NCBI GenBank assembly: GCA_022836615.1 | Contig: MU405230.1 | Location: forward strand, 186,001 to 250,000 | Source: Annulohypoxylon bovei var. microspora | Taxonomy: Eukaryota; Ascomycota; Sordariomycetes; Xylariales; Hypoxylaceae | Length of the DNA stretch: 64,000 bases | Direction of reading: 5' to 3' | Shown: piece after piece, positions 1-11,887 of the stretch | Layout: each line of letters begins with the position of its first letter | Position numbering within the stretch: the stretch's first letter is position 1 | Notes under the pieces: generated by a model | What the model saw: only the letters and a program-made list of their open reading frames with translations | What the model was told of the DNA's origin: nothing | The model's database searches: none | Program-made: the position numbers and the translations under genes

Positions 1-1339
1 AATCTAAACGTTGAAAGTTTAGGGCGTGTAGGTCGTGATGGTCGCCGCATTGAGAAAAGTGTGCTCCTCCAAACAGCTTCCAGAGTAGGATCGTATGCGT
101 TTCGTACGTATCATCACAATATCTTCCCCAACCACTACACAAATCCCGTTCTTCTTCTAACTGCCGCCGTGTAAGATAGGGTCTCGATGCTGATAATAGT
201 GTAATATATGTATTAAGGATAGTATGATCGCCCGCCTTCCGTCGGTAGATGCGATAATATATATAAAAAAATCGACCGGCAATAGGTAGAGGTCGAGATT
301 AATATGTGAGCATTTTCCGTAAACATTCGATATCGAAAAACCGGGGAACGCACGGTCTGGGTAGCGGGTTAAGGGGCTGGTCGGCGGCTATGCGGCTATC
401 GGGCGGCATCCGGGACCCACGATACCCTCGACCAAAAGTACCCAAACTTTATGCGTCTTTTACAACAACACTTCATTCCAAATTGATTGCTAAGTCCGTC
501 TCGACAGCAACTAGTCTCCACAGAACGCCCCAACGTGATTTGAAGCCGAAGTGCGAGGTAGAGTAGCATTCCCTTCAACTACCCAACTACCATTCACCAT
601 CCCATACCAGCTAGTCTCGATTCTATCTCTTGAACAGGGAAGAGCTCGATCATCCCATAGCCTGTCGAAGTTCGGATTCCGGAAACTACTGCTGTTCGTT
701 CCCTCGTAAAATCTCACTCCTGTATCGGAACACCACGAGCCTAGGCGAGACAGTAGCTATGCTGCATATAACAACGCCGATATAGTGCTGACAGATCGCC
801 AGCGAGCCCCCTGAGAGGGGAGCTACGCCAATCAGCCGCCGATCTTCGACCCGCAGGGTAACATTCCCGCTTCGAAGATCCTTGAAGATTCAAGAGCCAA
901 GCCGCCGCGGATTCACGCCCCAGCAGCGTCCGACGAGGATGAGCCCACGTCGCCATTTGCCGTTACGATGGGGCCCTCGCCTCCCCGGGTAACACTAGCG
1001 AGCGCTGATTATCGGCGAATCGACGTGCAGGATGTCGAGAGCTGGCATTCTGGGAAGACTAGCACGAGGTAGCATCTTCGTCAAGAGGGTTAGTCAGAGC
1101 TCGGACTTCGGTGATGATTCGAGAGCGAGTTGTCAACTAGCACCCACCTCAGTCAGCAGTTCTCGTGAGACTGCTTCGAAGAGGAAGTTCGAGCGTGGAG
1201 GGCCGAGAACCGGGACCCGTCGAGCACGGGGGGCAGGGGCTCCTTATATAGCCAGTCGCGAACGCCATGTCTCTTATCAGGCACGCAATAGCACGCCACC
1301 TCAGGAACTTATCTTCGCCTGAGAGACGATCTATCAGCC
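1..1339. other. upstream intergenic region, no gene supported
   Basis: Several short open frames exist on both strands, but they overlap, most lack an ATG start, and none resembles a known family. The last 150 bases hold a TATA-like site and are best read as the promoter and leader of the gene starting at 1340. The ATG frame at 1032-1322 ends just before that gene and overlaps its TATA-like site, so I do not call it. Confidence 0.5.
1244..1251 (+). promoter_or_regulatory. TATA-like box of the sulfotransferase-like gene
   Basis: TTATATAG lies 89-96 bases before the ATG at 1340, just after a G-rich stretch. Position and sequence fit a fungal TATA box with a leader of roughly 50-60 bases. No transcript data are available. 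Confidence 0.4.
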
Positions 1340-2449
1340 ATGCCTCGCCAGATCGACACAGTCCCCAAGCCGGCCCACGTGAAGCCCAAGAAGCTGATAG
1401 TGCTAAGCGCACCCAGGTGAGCAGATCTAGATAAGACTATCTCAGATCTACATAGCAGCATCTTACCCAACAAATCTAGAACCGGGACACATGGCCTCTA
1501 CTTAGCTTTGAAGGAGCTGGGCTTCACGCCCTATCACATGGCAGAGGTCCTCAAGACCGGTCCGACAGCGGTGAATATCTTGAACGAGGGACTCAATGCC
1601 GAAATGTTCCATAATGGCAACCTGTGTAAGTGCGCTTTGGATGTTAATACTGCCAGCTATAGCTTTCTCAATTAGTTGATTTTATGTTAGTGGTGTATAC
1701 GAAGAATTAACAAGAGTTTCTAGATACCCGTGCAGAGTTCGACAAATGGTTCGCCGACTACGACGTGGGTACTTCTTGTATCCTACACACCTAAGCCAAG
1801 CTCACAAGATGGTCGATAAATAGGTCATAATAGAGATGCCGTTCTTCATGCTCCACTCGACAGTGCAAGCCTATCCGGATGCGAAGTTCCTCCTGACGGA
1901 GCGAAACCCCGAGAAGTGGGCCAAGTCATTCGCTAACACAATCGGGGGCCTGGCTGTCCAACTAGAGTCCTTCCCGATGTCCGTATTCAAGCACTTCGAC
2001 AACTTAATTTACGGCATGAGTTTCATGGGGAACAGTGTGTTGAATTACTACTCCAATGGTTACGGCCTGACCCCGACAGGGCAGAAGTGTCTTGCTGATA
2101 ACTACAAAAAATAGTACGTTGGACTCAGAGTCTTTTTTGTTATTTTTGTAGAAATGGTCGCTAATTTGCGGAAAACAGCATTGCCGAAGTGAAAAAAATT
2201 GTTCCACCAAAACAGCTATTGGTGTGCAAACTCGAAGACGGGTTCGGGTGGGACGAGATATGTCCATACCTAGGGGTACCGATCCCCGATACCGAGTGGC
2301 CGTCGCTTAATAAACCAGAGGAATTTCACGAGGTCGCAGGCCCGAAGGTGAAGCGCGCAGTCATGAAGGGCATTGTCGGCACGACATCCATGATGATCCC
2401 CGTCGTTATGGGCCTTTGGTACCTGAGGAAGGCAAGGTTGACGTTCTGA
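1340..2449 (+). CDS. sulfotransferase-like P-loop protein (Sulfotransfer_4 type)
   Basis: Five exons (1340-1416, 1480-1625, 1724-1764, 1824-2113, 2179-2449) join in frame to 274 residues. The N-terminal SAPRTGTHGL motif follows a hydrophobic strand (KLIVLSAPR) and matches the phosphosulfate-binding loop of the fungal sulfotransferase-like family, in which an early intron commonly splits this motif. Further family marks are DVIIEMPFF, then YPDAKFLLTERNPEKW (the conserved Arg-Asn-Pro after the second strand), and CPYLGVPIPDTEWP near the C-terminus. A hydrophobic stretch (TTSMMIPVVMGLWYL) close to the end suggests a membrane tail. Members are common in Pezizomycotina and are often annotated as NAD-dependent epimerase or sulfotransferase; the substrate is unknown. 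It is convergent with the kinase gene to its right. The family assignment is firm, the activity is not. Confidence 0.85.
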
Positions 2450-2800
2450 AGTCTTAGCACGGATATCGAGTATACATTTAAGTCAATTCATCTTAAACGA
2501 TAGACGCTAGGAAGATGCTAGGAATAACAGGGGCCATGTTTTGTCGAGACGAGGCAGGCATGTATTGGGTCGATTTTCAATTAAAGACGTGTGGTTTGAG
2601 TTGAAGAAAACGTCGAATAGAGCATGTCGGAAGAATGGGATTCGCGAATTGGACTCATCCGAAAGACGCTGGTTTGATCAAAGTCTAGGTATTTCTGCAC
2701 CTTGTCCCTAGTAACGCAAGTTGCAAACTACCAACCGTGGCTAAGATTATGAGGTAGAACGCCAAGAGATCACGAGTCGTCGTTGAGCTTAACCATGATT
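2450..2800. other. convergent intergenic spacer
   Basis: This 351-base spacer separates the 3' ends of the sulfotransferase-like gene (+) and the kinase gene (-). It probably holds both 3' UTRs. I see no ORF, repeat or RNA gene in it. Confidence 0.5.
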
Positions 2801-4216
2801 TCAATTTTGCATACAATTGAACTGCAATGCCTGTGTGACGTTAGTAAGTAACGCATGAGAAATAGATACTCCAATAAAAACTTACTTGAAAAGCGGTAGC
2901 TCTGCTACTAGTGTTATAAGCTACCAAGGTGGCAATGAGTTCACGAAAATCGTCGCTAACATCCGGCAATATATCTTCCCATGTTCGGCCTTCGAAAACT
3001 TGATACATATCGAACGGGGGTGTCTTAAAGCTCGCTGCCTCCGGCCAAGACTCCCGGGTGGGGCTTCCAATAGTCTTGAATATGCTCAGTATTAAACCAA
3101 GCTGGTTGCCGTCCTCGTGGGCGGCTCGAGACTCAAAAAGTGGACGAGGTGAATCCCGACAACATTCGGCAAGCATAGTCCCAGCACCCCACATATCTAC
3201 TGTGGCGCCATATGATTTATCACCGAATAAAGCTTCGGGTGCGCGATACGGCCCCGTACCAATGTCTAGAATTTTGCTGTTGGGAGGTTCCGTGGAAGCT
3301 GACAACTCCGGGTGCCAAGCTGTTCCAAAGTCGGAAAGATAGGCGGGGCCATCTGCCGACTCGAGTAACACTGCAGAAGGCTTAACGTCTCTATGTATTA
3401 TACCCTGCTGGTGGATATAGTCTAGAGCACCGAAGAGATTCTTGAAGTGTTTCTGTATTCGACTTCTCGACATAGGCCCCTGCTCGATGAGGGTCTCAAG
3501 GCTCAGAGGCATAAAAGGAAATGCTAGAGTAAATCGCTGCTCCTGATCTCTGAAAGTTTCGAGAAGAGGAATACAAGGTTTATTCAGTAACTTCAAGATT
3601 TTGGCTTCCCTAAAAGGATTATGTGGCTCCATGTTGCGAATCTCAACTATTACCTTCAGAGCTACTGTCTTGGATCGATATACCTCAGCAGTAACTCCGC
3701 TGGCAACATAGTGACAGTTAGGATAAGATCCTATAGTGATGCCGGGTGATTCCGGAACATCGTGCCCTATAGAAGCTGAGGGTGTCTGGTCTGATAACGG
3801 TGCCTCTGCGACAGGTGCATTTCGGCATGCTACATCATATTCGGCCTACTGTAGATCTTAACGTCATGATTGAAAGAAGAAGATTAAACAATAGCGACAA
3901 AAATATCGGTGGTATTCGCAAATAAATTAGGGTATCAGATAAGTGGGTTGCAATGAAGTGCTAACATTGAAATGCTTACACGCGATGTAGAAGTCTTATA
4001 AGCTTCGTTTTCAATTGCGAAGGCACTTGACTGTGATGAGGAAGTCGAAACGTCTACCTTTTCAAGGGCGGCTTTTCTATAGAATAGAACAAACAAAATT
4101 AGTGTAAGTAGGTATGATATGAGGTCCAAGTTTAGAAAGACTAACATGGCTTGAATATTGTCATAACGATCAGAGGAGGTGAGCGAGCCTCTCCAATCAT
4201 CGGAGTTGAGAGTCAT
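2801..4216 (-). CDS. CDK-like serine/threonine kinase, Csk1 (CAK-kinase)-like
   Basis: Four exons on the minus strand (4216-4146, 4076-3980, 3845-2886, 2830-2801) give 385 residues; the last intron has a clear TACTAAC branch site. The kinase domain spans about residues 97-385. Seen: VALK with Lys120, Glu136 in FREAKIL, HRDVKPSA at 207-214, DFG at 228-230, and GTGPYRAPE around 252-260. The MWGAG helix and DFRELIATLVAYN resemble the C-lobe of CMGC kinases. The N-terminal extension (DWRGSLTSSDRYDNIQA...) is rich in Ser/Thr. Layout and length fit the fungal Csk1 branch of CDK-activating kinases, which would phosphorylate CDKs in the cell-cycle/TFIIH axis, but that name is inference. Oddities: the Asn of HRDxxxxN is Ala214, and the glycine loop (ASGVTAEVY) retains only one glycine. 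It is divergent from SYP1. Confidence 0.82.
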
Positions 4217-4992
4217 CTTGTAGAGCGAGTTCTCGAATATAGGTAGTTACCTAGATATATACCTAGTTAGAGGTCAAACACAGTTTTCTAAGAACGGCTT
4301 TTCTTATTATATTCATTAGCTATTGATATAAGAGCAGAAAGTATGTTCTTGTCAGGTTTCCAAATTGATGAGGACAGGCTAATGCTAATAAGAGAAACCT
4401 AAAGTCTATCCTCTCGATATGTTTAACTTCAAGTCTCTAATTAGGTAGGTAGCTTAGTGACTTAACGAGACTTTTTACTCAATGACGAATTGTTCCATCC
4501 CTTTATGACCGAAACACTGCCGTTTATGTAATATTATGCAAGATTTATGGACCCGTTAATCTACTTACGTAGTAGGTTCCCAGGTTGGTTGCGCTTCCCC
4601 CGGAGAAAAGAGGCTGGAGAGGAAAAAAAGAACAGGGAGCTCTGACAGCATATGATCCATGTCTTGTACAATTCCAGAATACCTCACTGCTCACGAAAGG
4701 CTCCCAGCTTCGTCTCCAACATTGGAGCTATCCACCTTACCTTACCTAACCTGACTATCTTAATTCTATTTTAATACCAAATACATTTTTGTATCATCAC
4801 CAACACCATCACCGTCGCCTTCATCGTCAATTGCCTTTGGTTTAGCAATTATTCTCCCAATGTCCTCTTAATCCATTTTCGTTTCGCTCCTCTCTTTTCA
4901 TCACGTATTCTCCGGATTTATATGTCTCCCTATCGCCCCTCTTCCGTATTTTCTCACCGTCGCCTGTATGATCGCGCCCGTCCTTAATCGCA
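4217..4992. promoter_or_regulatory. divergent promoter region, kinase / SYP1
   Basis: This 776-base region separates two diverging ATGs and must hold both promoters. The SYP1-proximal third (about 4740-4990) is pyrimidine-rich (CT/TC runs), as is common in fungal leaders. No ORF or specific operator could be recognised. Confidence 0.5.
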
Positions 4993-7846
4993 ATGGAAGA
5001 TCTACAAAGAGCTGAATACCCAGCTATGCTGGTGAGCTTCCCCTTCTCCTATATCAAATCATCAGTCCCGGTTCCTTTAATATGAAATGCGCGCTCGCAG
5101 AGACGACTAACGATATTGATCTCAATAGGCCAACCTCTATCCGAACCAAGCTGTACACGCTCTCAACGACCGAGTTAAGCGCATATCTAAAGTCAACACC
5201 GAGATCGCCGATTGGTTGCAGGTAATACATGTAATCCCGCTCTAACCATCGCCAGATAGCTAAACTGCGATACAGGAGCGTCGGAAAGTAGAGGAACAAT
5301 ATGTTCAAGCATTAAAGAGGCTGACCCAATTCCGGGTCCCTAATGCGCAGTCCGAACTTGGGTATGTCACTCAATCCCCCTATATAGTCATCGCAACCTC
5401 TTTCTAGTGCTTCGGTATTAACAGTAGCACCGCAAAGAACTTTCCAGGCACAATGGGATAAGATCCTTCAGTCCGCCGACGCCGTTGCTATGTCGCATCA
5501 CATTTTCGCCACCAAGATCGAAAAGGATGTAGAGGCGCCCTTACGAACCTTCGGCCAGAAGAAAGAGATGCTCAACATTCAGACCATCCAAGGGAACCTC
5601 CAAAATATGGCTAGAGAGCTAGAAGATGCCCAAGAACGGTCTGAGAAACTCAGTAAAAAGGGCGGCAAAGCTAGCGCCCAGAAGGTAGACCTAGCGGCTG
5701 GAAAGCTAGACTCCGCAACTCAGCAATGGGAATCACAAGCGCCATTTATTTTTGAATCCCTACAGGCCTTGGATGAAAGTCGAATGAATCAGCTGCGTGA
5801 CTGTCTTACCCAGTACGGAACTTACGAAGGGGAACAGGCGCAAAGTCTCCAAGCCGAAGCCGAGACGGTGCTGAATAGTTTGCTCGATTACAACACCGCT
5901 AGCGAAATACAGCACTTCGTAACGAAGACTACCACCGGCCGACCAAAGATCGAGAAGCGAGCGACGTCATCACGACAAAACTCTGGGCTTACTGGTCCGG
6001 TTTCATCGCTGGCACCTCCTAGTCTCCATCCATCTGCCGATGATCGTAGTGACCATTCTGTCTCTAGAGAAGGTCCGTCAGAAAATAAGCTACGTAGTCG
6101 CATCGGCACTATGCTTGGTCGAAGACGACAAAGCATACATGGTGGCTTCGGACCGCTGTCACCTGCAAAGGGTCCCTTCGGAAGAAACATAAAGAGTGCC
6201 CATGGCATATCGCCCAGAGCGTCGTCGAGCAACCTCGGCGACTCAACAAATCGGTTAGGATCGCTAGTGGAAGACCCAGATACGATTGACACACCCTCAA
6301 GAGCCTCGCGAGCGTCTGAAGCAAGGGAGAAGTCCATTCATGATGGTACGAACGGTATAGGTCGTGAGGGTTCTACTGATGTAGCACCACCAGGAACAGC
6401 AACATCGACTACGTCACATGTAAATGGCACATCAGCTACTGATCTCGCCGACGTGCCCCCGCCACCAGGACCTCCCCCATCCCAGAAAGAACCGGAGAAA
6501 GACGCGGAAGGTTTTAGTGTTCCAGCCCCCGCGAACGATCCGATCTCTCAGGCCCAGAGGGAAGCCGCCGCGCAAGAAGCCGAGCAGCTATTCAAGCTTA
6601 ACATCCAGAAAGAACCTGTGGCTGAGGAGGATCCGGAAGAAAAGTTGGCCGCGCTTTCAAACGTCGCTAATAGTCTATCGGCAATGGGGGCACCGGCTCG
6701 GAGAATGGGCACGGTTAGAGGTCGGAGAGACGTACGAAACACCATCTATGTTCCCGCTCCAGTCTCCGAGGGCTCTACAGCTGAAACCTCGGTTCCTTTT
6801 GCTCCTTCGTTCCACACCCTATCATCTAAGCCTGGTGGTGTTGCTACTCTTGCCTCGGAAGCTAGTATCGCGGGCACTTCGGATACACAGTCAATCCGAT
6901 CTGGCAACTCGTTGAGCAGCATTGTTCACGTCAAGCATCCCGATATGCACGAACCTGGTCTTAACTCTTCTGTCATGGAGACAGTTTCAGCAAATTTTGA
7001 AAACGGCCAAGTCCATGCCGTGAAGGTTAATGGCGAGATCGCGTTTTCATATAACCCTTCAGATTCTTCTAACTTGCCTTGTAAGTTGTGCCAGCCTTTC
7101 CGAAAGTATACAATTGCTTACTATCAATAGCTCATTTACCCATTCGTATCAACAACTTCCCTGCTCTTGAGGTTATCGGCCCCAATCGCATTTTCGTTAC
7201 AAACGATACCCCCGACCACTCGGACCAATTTAACTTGGACACCTCGCATCTTCATAAGACATCGATCGGCTTCTCTTACAGACTTCATGTGGAGCAAGAG
7301 ACCGCCGCCGCAGAGCACGTGCCAGTGCTAATCAGCCCTGTATGGAAGCCACAAGGAGATAAACTAGGCTTACTACTTCAATACAAGCTCAACCCAACCT
7401 TCAAGCTCGCAAACGGAGGCTCTAGCGTGCTAGTGCACAACTTAGTACTCTTCGCCTCCTACGAGGGCAAGGCGTCAGGCGCCCAGACGAAGCCGTCCGG
7501 AACGCACCTGAAGGACAAGCACCTCGTGTACTGGCGCCTTGGCGATGTCCACCTATCCCCGGACTCCGACTGGCAAAAGATCGTGTGCCGGATAGTAGGT
7601 GACCAGGGCGTCGAGCCCAAGGCAGGCACCGTTGAGGCACGGTGGGAAGTCACCCCGCCGTCCGACGCCGTCGAAAGCGCGAACACGATCTCAGTGTCTC
7701 GCTTCGAAGAGGGCAAGGGCAAGGAGGTCGAGCTCAACGAGGACGACCCGTTCGCCGACGACACTACCACCAACACCGAGGAGGGAAAGTGGATTGACGT
7801 GCCCACCATGAGAAAACTCGTCAGCGGGAAGTACGAGGCGAGATAG
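4993..7846 (+). CDS. SYP1: endocytic adaptor Syp1 (F-BAR plus muniscin mu-homology domain)
   Basis: Five exons (4993-5031, 5129-5221, 5276-5361, 5408-7080, 7131-7846) join to 868 residues. The short first exons encode MEDLQRAEYPAML, then PNQAVHALNDRVKRISKVN and ADWLQERRKVEEQYVQAL, the start of an EFC/F-BAR coiled-coil domain reaching about residue 240. The middle (about 250-580) is Ser/Pro-rich and disordered, with a proline run (ADVPPPPGPPPSQKEP). The C-terminal 270 residues fit the muniscin mu-homology domain (HAVKVNGEIAFSY, then HLPIRINNFPALEVIGPN). Syp1/FCHo proteins arrive early at clathrin-coated endocytic sites, bend membrane and bind cargo and Ede1; Syp1 also affects septins. The intron at 5362-5407 is only 46 bases. 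Length matches fungal Syp1. The start is the first in-frame ATG and matches the family N-terminus. Confidence 0.93.
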
Positions 7847-8616
7847 CTCTAGCTCATTTTCCCATACCCTATCCCTATCTACCTATATATAAGAGTGAGG
7901 AGGGGGGTGAACGAAAGGGAGATCAGGGGAGATCAGGGGAAAGGATAAGTTTTTCGATGGGAGAACAATAGGGAGAATTTTCTTGTCTGTCTTGTCTGAA
8001 CGACGATGAAATGCTCTTTTGTAAATCAGATTAGCGGGTTGCCGAAAATTGAAGGTCCCATTTGTGCATAAGTGTAGATTCTCAGTTGTAGTAGTCGAGA
8101 GATGTTGATTCTTTCATACGGTACTTGCAATTTTTCGGAATCGATCGATTATTCATTTTGTCATGTCGGACGGGTTTCAGCATAAAAGGAGGCATATAAA
8201 AGGTAGTAGGCAAATAATACTTACACCTACAGACAGCCGTTACAGCACATGTGATATCTACCTACTAGGTAGTATGTATATGTTGCTGCTATTCAATGAA
8301 TGTTGTGAGATTATCATGCAAGCGTTCAAAATGTTTGTATTACGTTGTTCGTACCTATGTACTCTGGAGAAGCAAGCAAATAGCTAATTCGATCAAGCAA
8401 AATCGCTTTTGGATATAGCCAGTCATCCCGAACGCCGACATACGCTCTAGCTAATAGCTAGGTAGGTATCACATACTATACCACGCCAGATCCTGCCGTG
8501 CCATGCCATGCCATGCCGCATAAACAGAAAGTCATTCTTCTAGCACTAACGTAGTAGTGTAACGTCCACGCCACGCCCTCCAACTCGTAATTCGTCAGTC
8601 ACAATTAAAACCCCCC
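7847..8616. other. convergent intergenic region, SYP1 / MAD1 3' ends
   Basis: The SYP1 side has a G-rich 3' segment (about 7895-7945) with a direct duplication of GAGATCAGGGGA. At 8496-8517 there is a short CCATG/TGCCA microsatellite. A 74-residue open frame at 8163-8387 has no family signature and is not called. Confidence 0.5.
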
Positions 8617-10959
8617 TCATCGACTAGCCCTAGTCTGCTCCTCGTAGAACTCCAGCGTGAGCGCGGCCAGGAACCCGGGGATGCAGCCCTTGTCGCGGAC
8701 CCAGAACTGGATCTGGTCCTGTATGCGTCTGGCGAACTGGCTCTGTGGGCCTCCGGCGACCTTCATGGTGCCGCGCTCGCCGTCGAACACGATGCTGTTC
8801 TCCTGCTCGTCGGAGTTGCTGGGGAGGTACAGGCTCTCGACGCGCATCTTACCGTTGGGGATGAACGTCACGGTCCATCCTAGCGTGCTGAATATGGCCT
8901 CCTTGAACTCTTGGGATTTGGCCGCCCACACCTCTTTCAGGCGTCTTGTTGTCTTTTGGGCGGATGCGGTTTCCCGGTGCGCTTCTTCGATCTCGCGGCG
9001 TGCGGCCGCTAGCTGCGACGCCGGTATCAGAGCGATGTTCGGGTTGGGGTTGCGTCGCGCTTCTTTTTGGAGTTGCGCCAACAGGTCCTTGTTCTCTTGC
9101 TTAAGGGCTTGGAGCGTGGCCACCTTAATCGCTTCGAAATCGGAGGTGGGGTTTGACCGTAATGAAAGTACACGCGTCTTATTTGCAGACTCTGCGGCGG
9201 TGAGGCGTGATTGGAGAACTTCATGTTCCTTCTGTAAAACTTGATAGTGTGTCTGTAGTTTCGAAAGTTCGTCGGCTAGCATACGACGTTTCCGATTCAG
9301 TTCACCGAGTTGCTCGCTCTCCGACTCGTCAGATCGGCTACGCTTAGAGCCAGGAGCGGGCTGTCCTGTGTTGGCGGATGATTCCACAGTAGAGAGTTCA
9401 TTATGTAGAGACTGAACTTCTTCCTTGTACTTGTCAACAAGTTGTTCAAGTTCGGCGACCCGGTCAACTTTACTCTGATCAAAATTGTCAGAGTTAAAGG
9501 TCTCGTCCTCCGCATCGAAGGCCTTAAGCTGGGCGCGCAGATACTCAACTTCCTTGATAGCAAGGGCACGCTGACGCTCCATGCGAGCTTGTGCTTTAGT
9601 TGCCGATACGGGAGCAGCAGTGGTCTTCAACTTTTCGATCTGAGCAGCCCAAATCTTCTTCTCGCTCTCTAGAGATTTAATAATTTCATCACGCTCCGCA
9701 ATCTGGGGTTGCATCTCGCCAAGCTTTTCGACAAGAGAGGCCGAGCTATATCGCTCCTCGACTAGCGCACGCGCAACTTCTTCGGGCGAGTCAAATTCCA
9801 TAACTCCGCCATCCGCACCGACATTCTGGAGATATGCGGTCCAGGCTAAGCGTTCATCCTCTAACCGTTGCCTTTGAAGACGAGCCTCGTTGAGTTCGGG
9901 TCCTAGAGCTTCGGCGGCCTCGAGCCTCCGCTGAAGCGATCGCTTCTCCTCTTCCACGACCTCTACAGCTTTGTGTATTTGACGGAGATGTGATAACTCG
10001 GCGTGCTGTTTGGTGTTCTTGGATTCGAGGGACCTAATATGTTGAACTTGTTCGGTGAGTTCGCGACGGATGATGGCAATGGTCTCGGCATCGCCTGTCT
10101 GCGCCTTTAATCGTAAGACTTCGGCTTCCAAATCGCCAATGAGCTTGTCCTTATCCGCAAGCTGTTGTTGCATGGTGTGCATCGAAGATTCTCGGGTTTG
10201 GTTGTCTTGCTCCAGTCCTTGAATAGTCGTTCGAAGGTTTGTTAGTTGTGTTTCCATATCATTGACTCGTTTTTGGGTCATCCTGTCTCCTTCTTCCTTT
10301 ACAGCTGATAGGTCCTCCAACTGCTCTCTTAGCAGGCGCACCTCATCCTCAGCGTCTCGGACTTTCTTCTCTATCTCGAGCTTTTCGCTCGCAGAGTTCT
10401 CTTTAAGCTCTTGTAGTTCCGTTTGTATGTTTTCATAGAGCCGCTGCGCCTTGTTCTTATCTCCTTCGGCCGCCTGTTTTTGCTTAAAGTCGTCCTCAGC
10501 TTTTCGACGCACATCTCGTAGTTCGTTTTCCTGTTGCAGAGCTATCATTTCTTTCTCCTGCTCGTAATTCTCAACTTTGAAGCGCATAGCGGCAAGCTCG
10601 GCCTTGAGCTCCTCTATCCTTCTTCGCTGAGTCTCATACTCCTCTGCATCAGGTGGCGCGAGATTCTCCTTGGAGCTATCACGCGACGATGGTCGTAGGG
10701 ACTCGGCGCCCGCATGGCTTTGTCGCGAGGAGGGTCTTGCATGTTGAGAGGTTGCTGGTGCCTCTTCGGAGCCGGTGAAGAAGTTGTAAGATGGTTGATT
10801 CGCTTTCTGTAGCGAGGCGCGAAACGAAGTCACCTATTTCTTGGGATTAGAACTTGCACAATCAATTGAGTCGCTCACCGAAACATTTATTTATTTACTT
10901 ACTCTAGACCGCGAAGGAATTGAAGCGCTCCCAGCGCTTTGCCTGAATTGGCCCGACAT
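8617..10959 (-). CDS. MAD1: spindle assembly checkpoint protein Mad1
   Basis: Two exons (10959-10903 and 10833-8617) give 757 residues. The long reading frame has no ATG at its head: its first codon is the GTG at 10833, immediately after a consensus acceptor. The true start is MSGQFRQSAGSAS in a 19-codon first exon ending SRSR before GTAAGT. Residues about 70-640 are continuous coiled coil (heptads rich in Glu/Lys/Leu). TRVLSLRSNP near 572-581 corresponds to the Mad2-interaction motif, and the C-terminal 110 residues form the RWD-like kinetochore-targeting domain (LGWTVTFIPNGKMRVESLYLP ... FWVRDKGCIPGFLAALTLEFYE). Mad1 sits at nuclear pores and unattached kinetochores, where it recruits and converts Mad2 to inhibit the anaphase-promoting complex. 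It is divergent from TAM41. Confidence 0.93.
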
Positions 10960-11887
10960 TGAGCTGTACAAAATTCCGAATACCGCAGTATCCTAGTATA
11001 GGTAGTTTGCTTTCATTAAAAGTAAAAGATGAATGTCGCAAGTTCTCCAAACTTTAGAAAGTCTTGATCTTAACAAAGCCGCTAGTTAGCTAAATTGTTT
11101 TTTGTTGTTTGCAGCTACCCTGTCAATACTACTAGGTACAAAACGCGAGCTAGTCACTTATCTACCTACATAATCAGCTGGCGTGAACCGTCACGTGTAG
11201 ATAGAGTAGTGCCTATGTACTTCGTACCTCCAAGGTCAACTACATGTATCCTTGTTCATGACATAATACCTTAGTGTTCTTTGAGGTCTTTACCAAGTCA
11301 TTAGGTAGATATAGTATGTCGTAGTTGAATGTGAGAAAGGTATAAGCTTTATCAACTTACAACTTTGTGATTGCTCCATTAATACCTACATACATACCTA
11401 TCTACAGTAACTTATATGCGAAGTAAAGGCCGAATTACCGAGCTCCGTATCTTCCATTATATCCCTGCTCGTATAGTGGAGACGTTCACGTCAGTTCCTG
11501 GCTTGGCTGACAGCCCTTATGCTTTTTTCCGGAGCAATCTCGTGGATATCGGTCCATTGCCGAAATCTAAAGCTCCGGCGTAACGTTGGCGGGCTTATTA
11601 ACCTTAGAACCTTAGAACATAATCTACGTATCTCTTGCTTCACTTCATGTACAACAGAACAACTTCTTCCTTCTTGAGCTATTCTTGGCCCTATAGCACG
11701 TAACACCTCAACTCACGAGGCTTCTACACATATGGATATCTCTTCTCGGTAATATTATTGCGGCTTTGGCTGCTTCTAGTTTCTTCTGCGACTAGCAACT
11801 CGCGCGATTTCCAATCTACCTAATCCCACGTAACCGTAACTTCGCATCCGTTCGCCTTTATCGTGACTCCAGTCGGGAGGCTACATC
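10960..11887. promoter_or_regulatory. divergent promoter region, MAD1 / TAM41
   Basis: This 928-base AT-rich spacer separates diverging starts. It contains several short TACCTAC/GTAGGTA words of the type scattered through the window, but no recognisable gene or operator. A 71-residue minus-strand frame at 11491-11706 lies in the TAM41-proximal promoter and lacks family features. Confidence 0.5.

Noticed and set aside
306..1322. Several 60-96 residue frames upstream of the sulfotransferase-like gene
   Set aside because: They overlap on both strands, most lack ATG starts, have irregular composition and no domain; the last one overlaps the TATA-like site of the next gene.
5888..6915. Frames opposite or out of phase with SYP1 exon 4
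   Set aside because: Shadows of a strongly coding exon.
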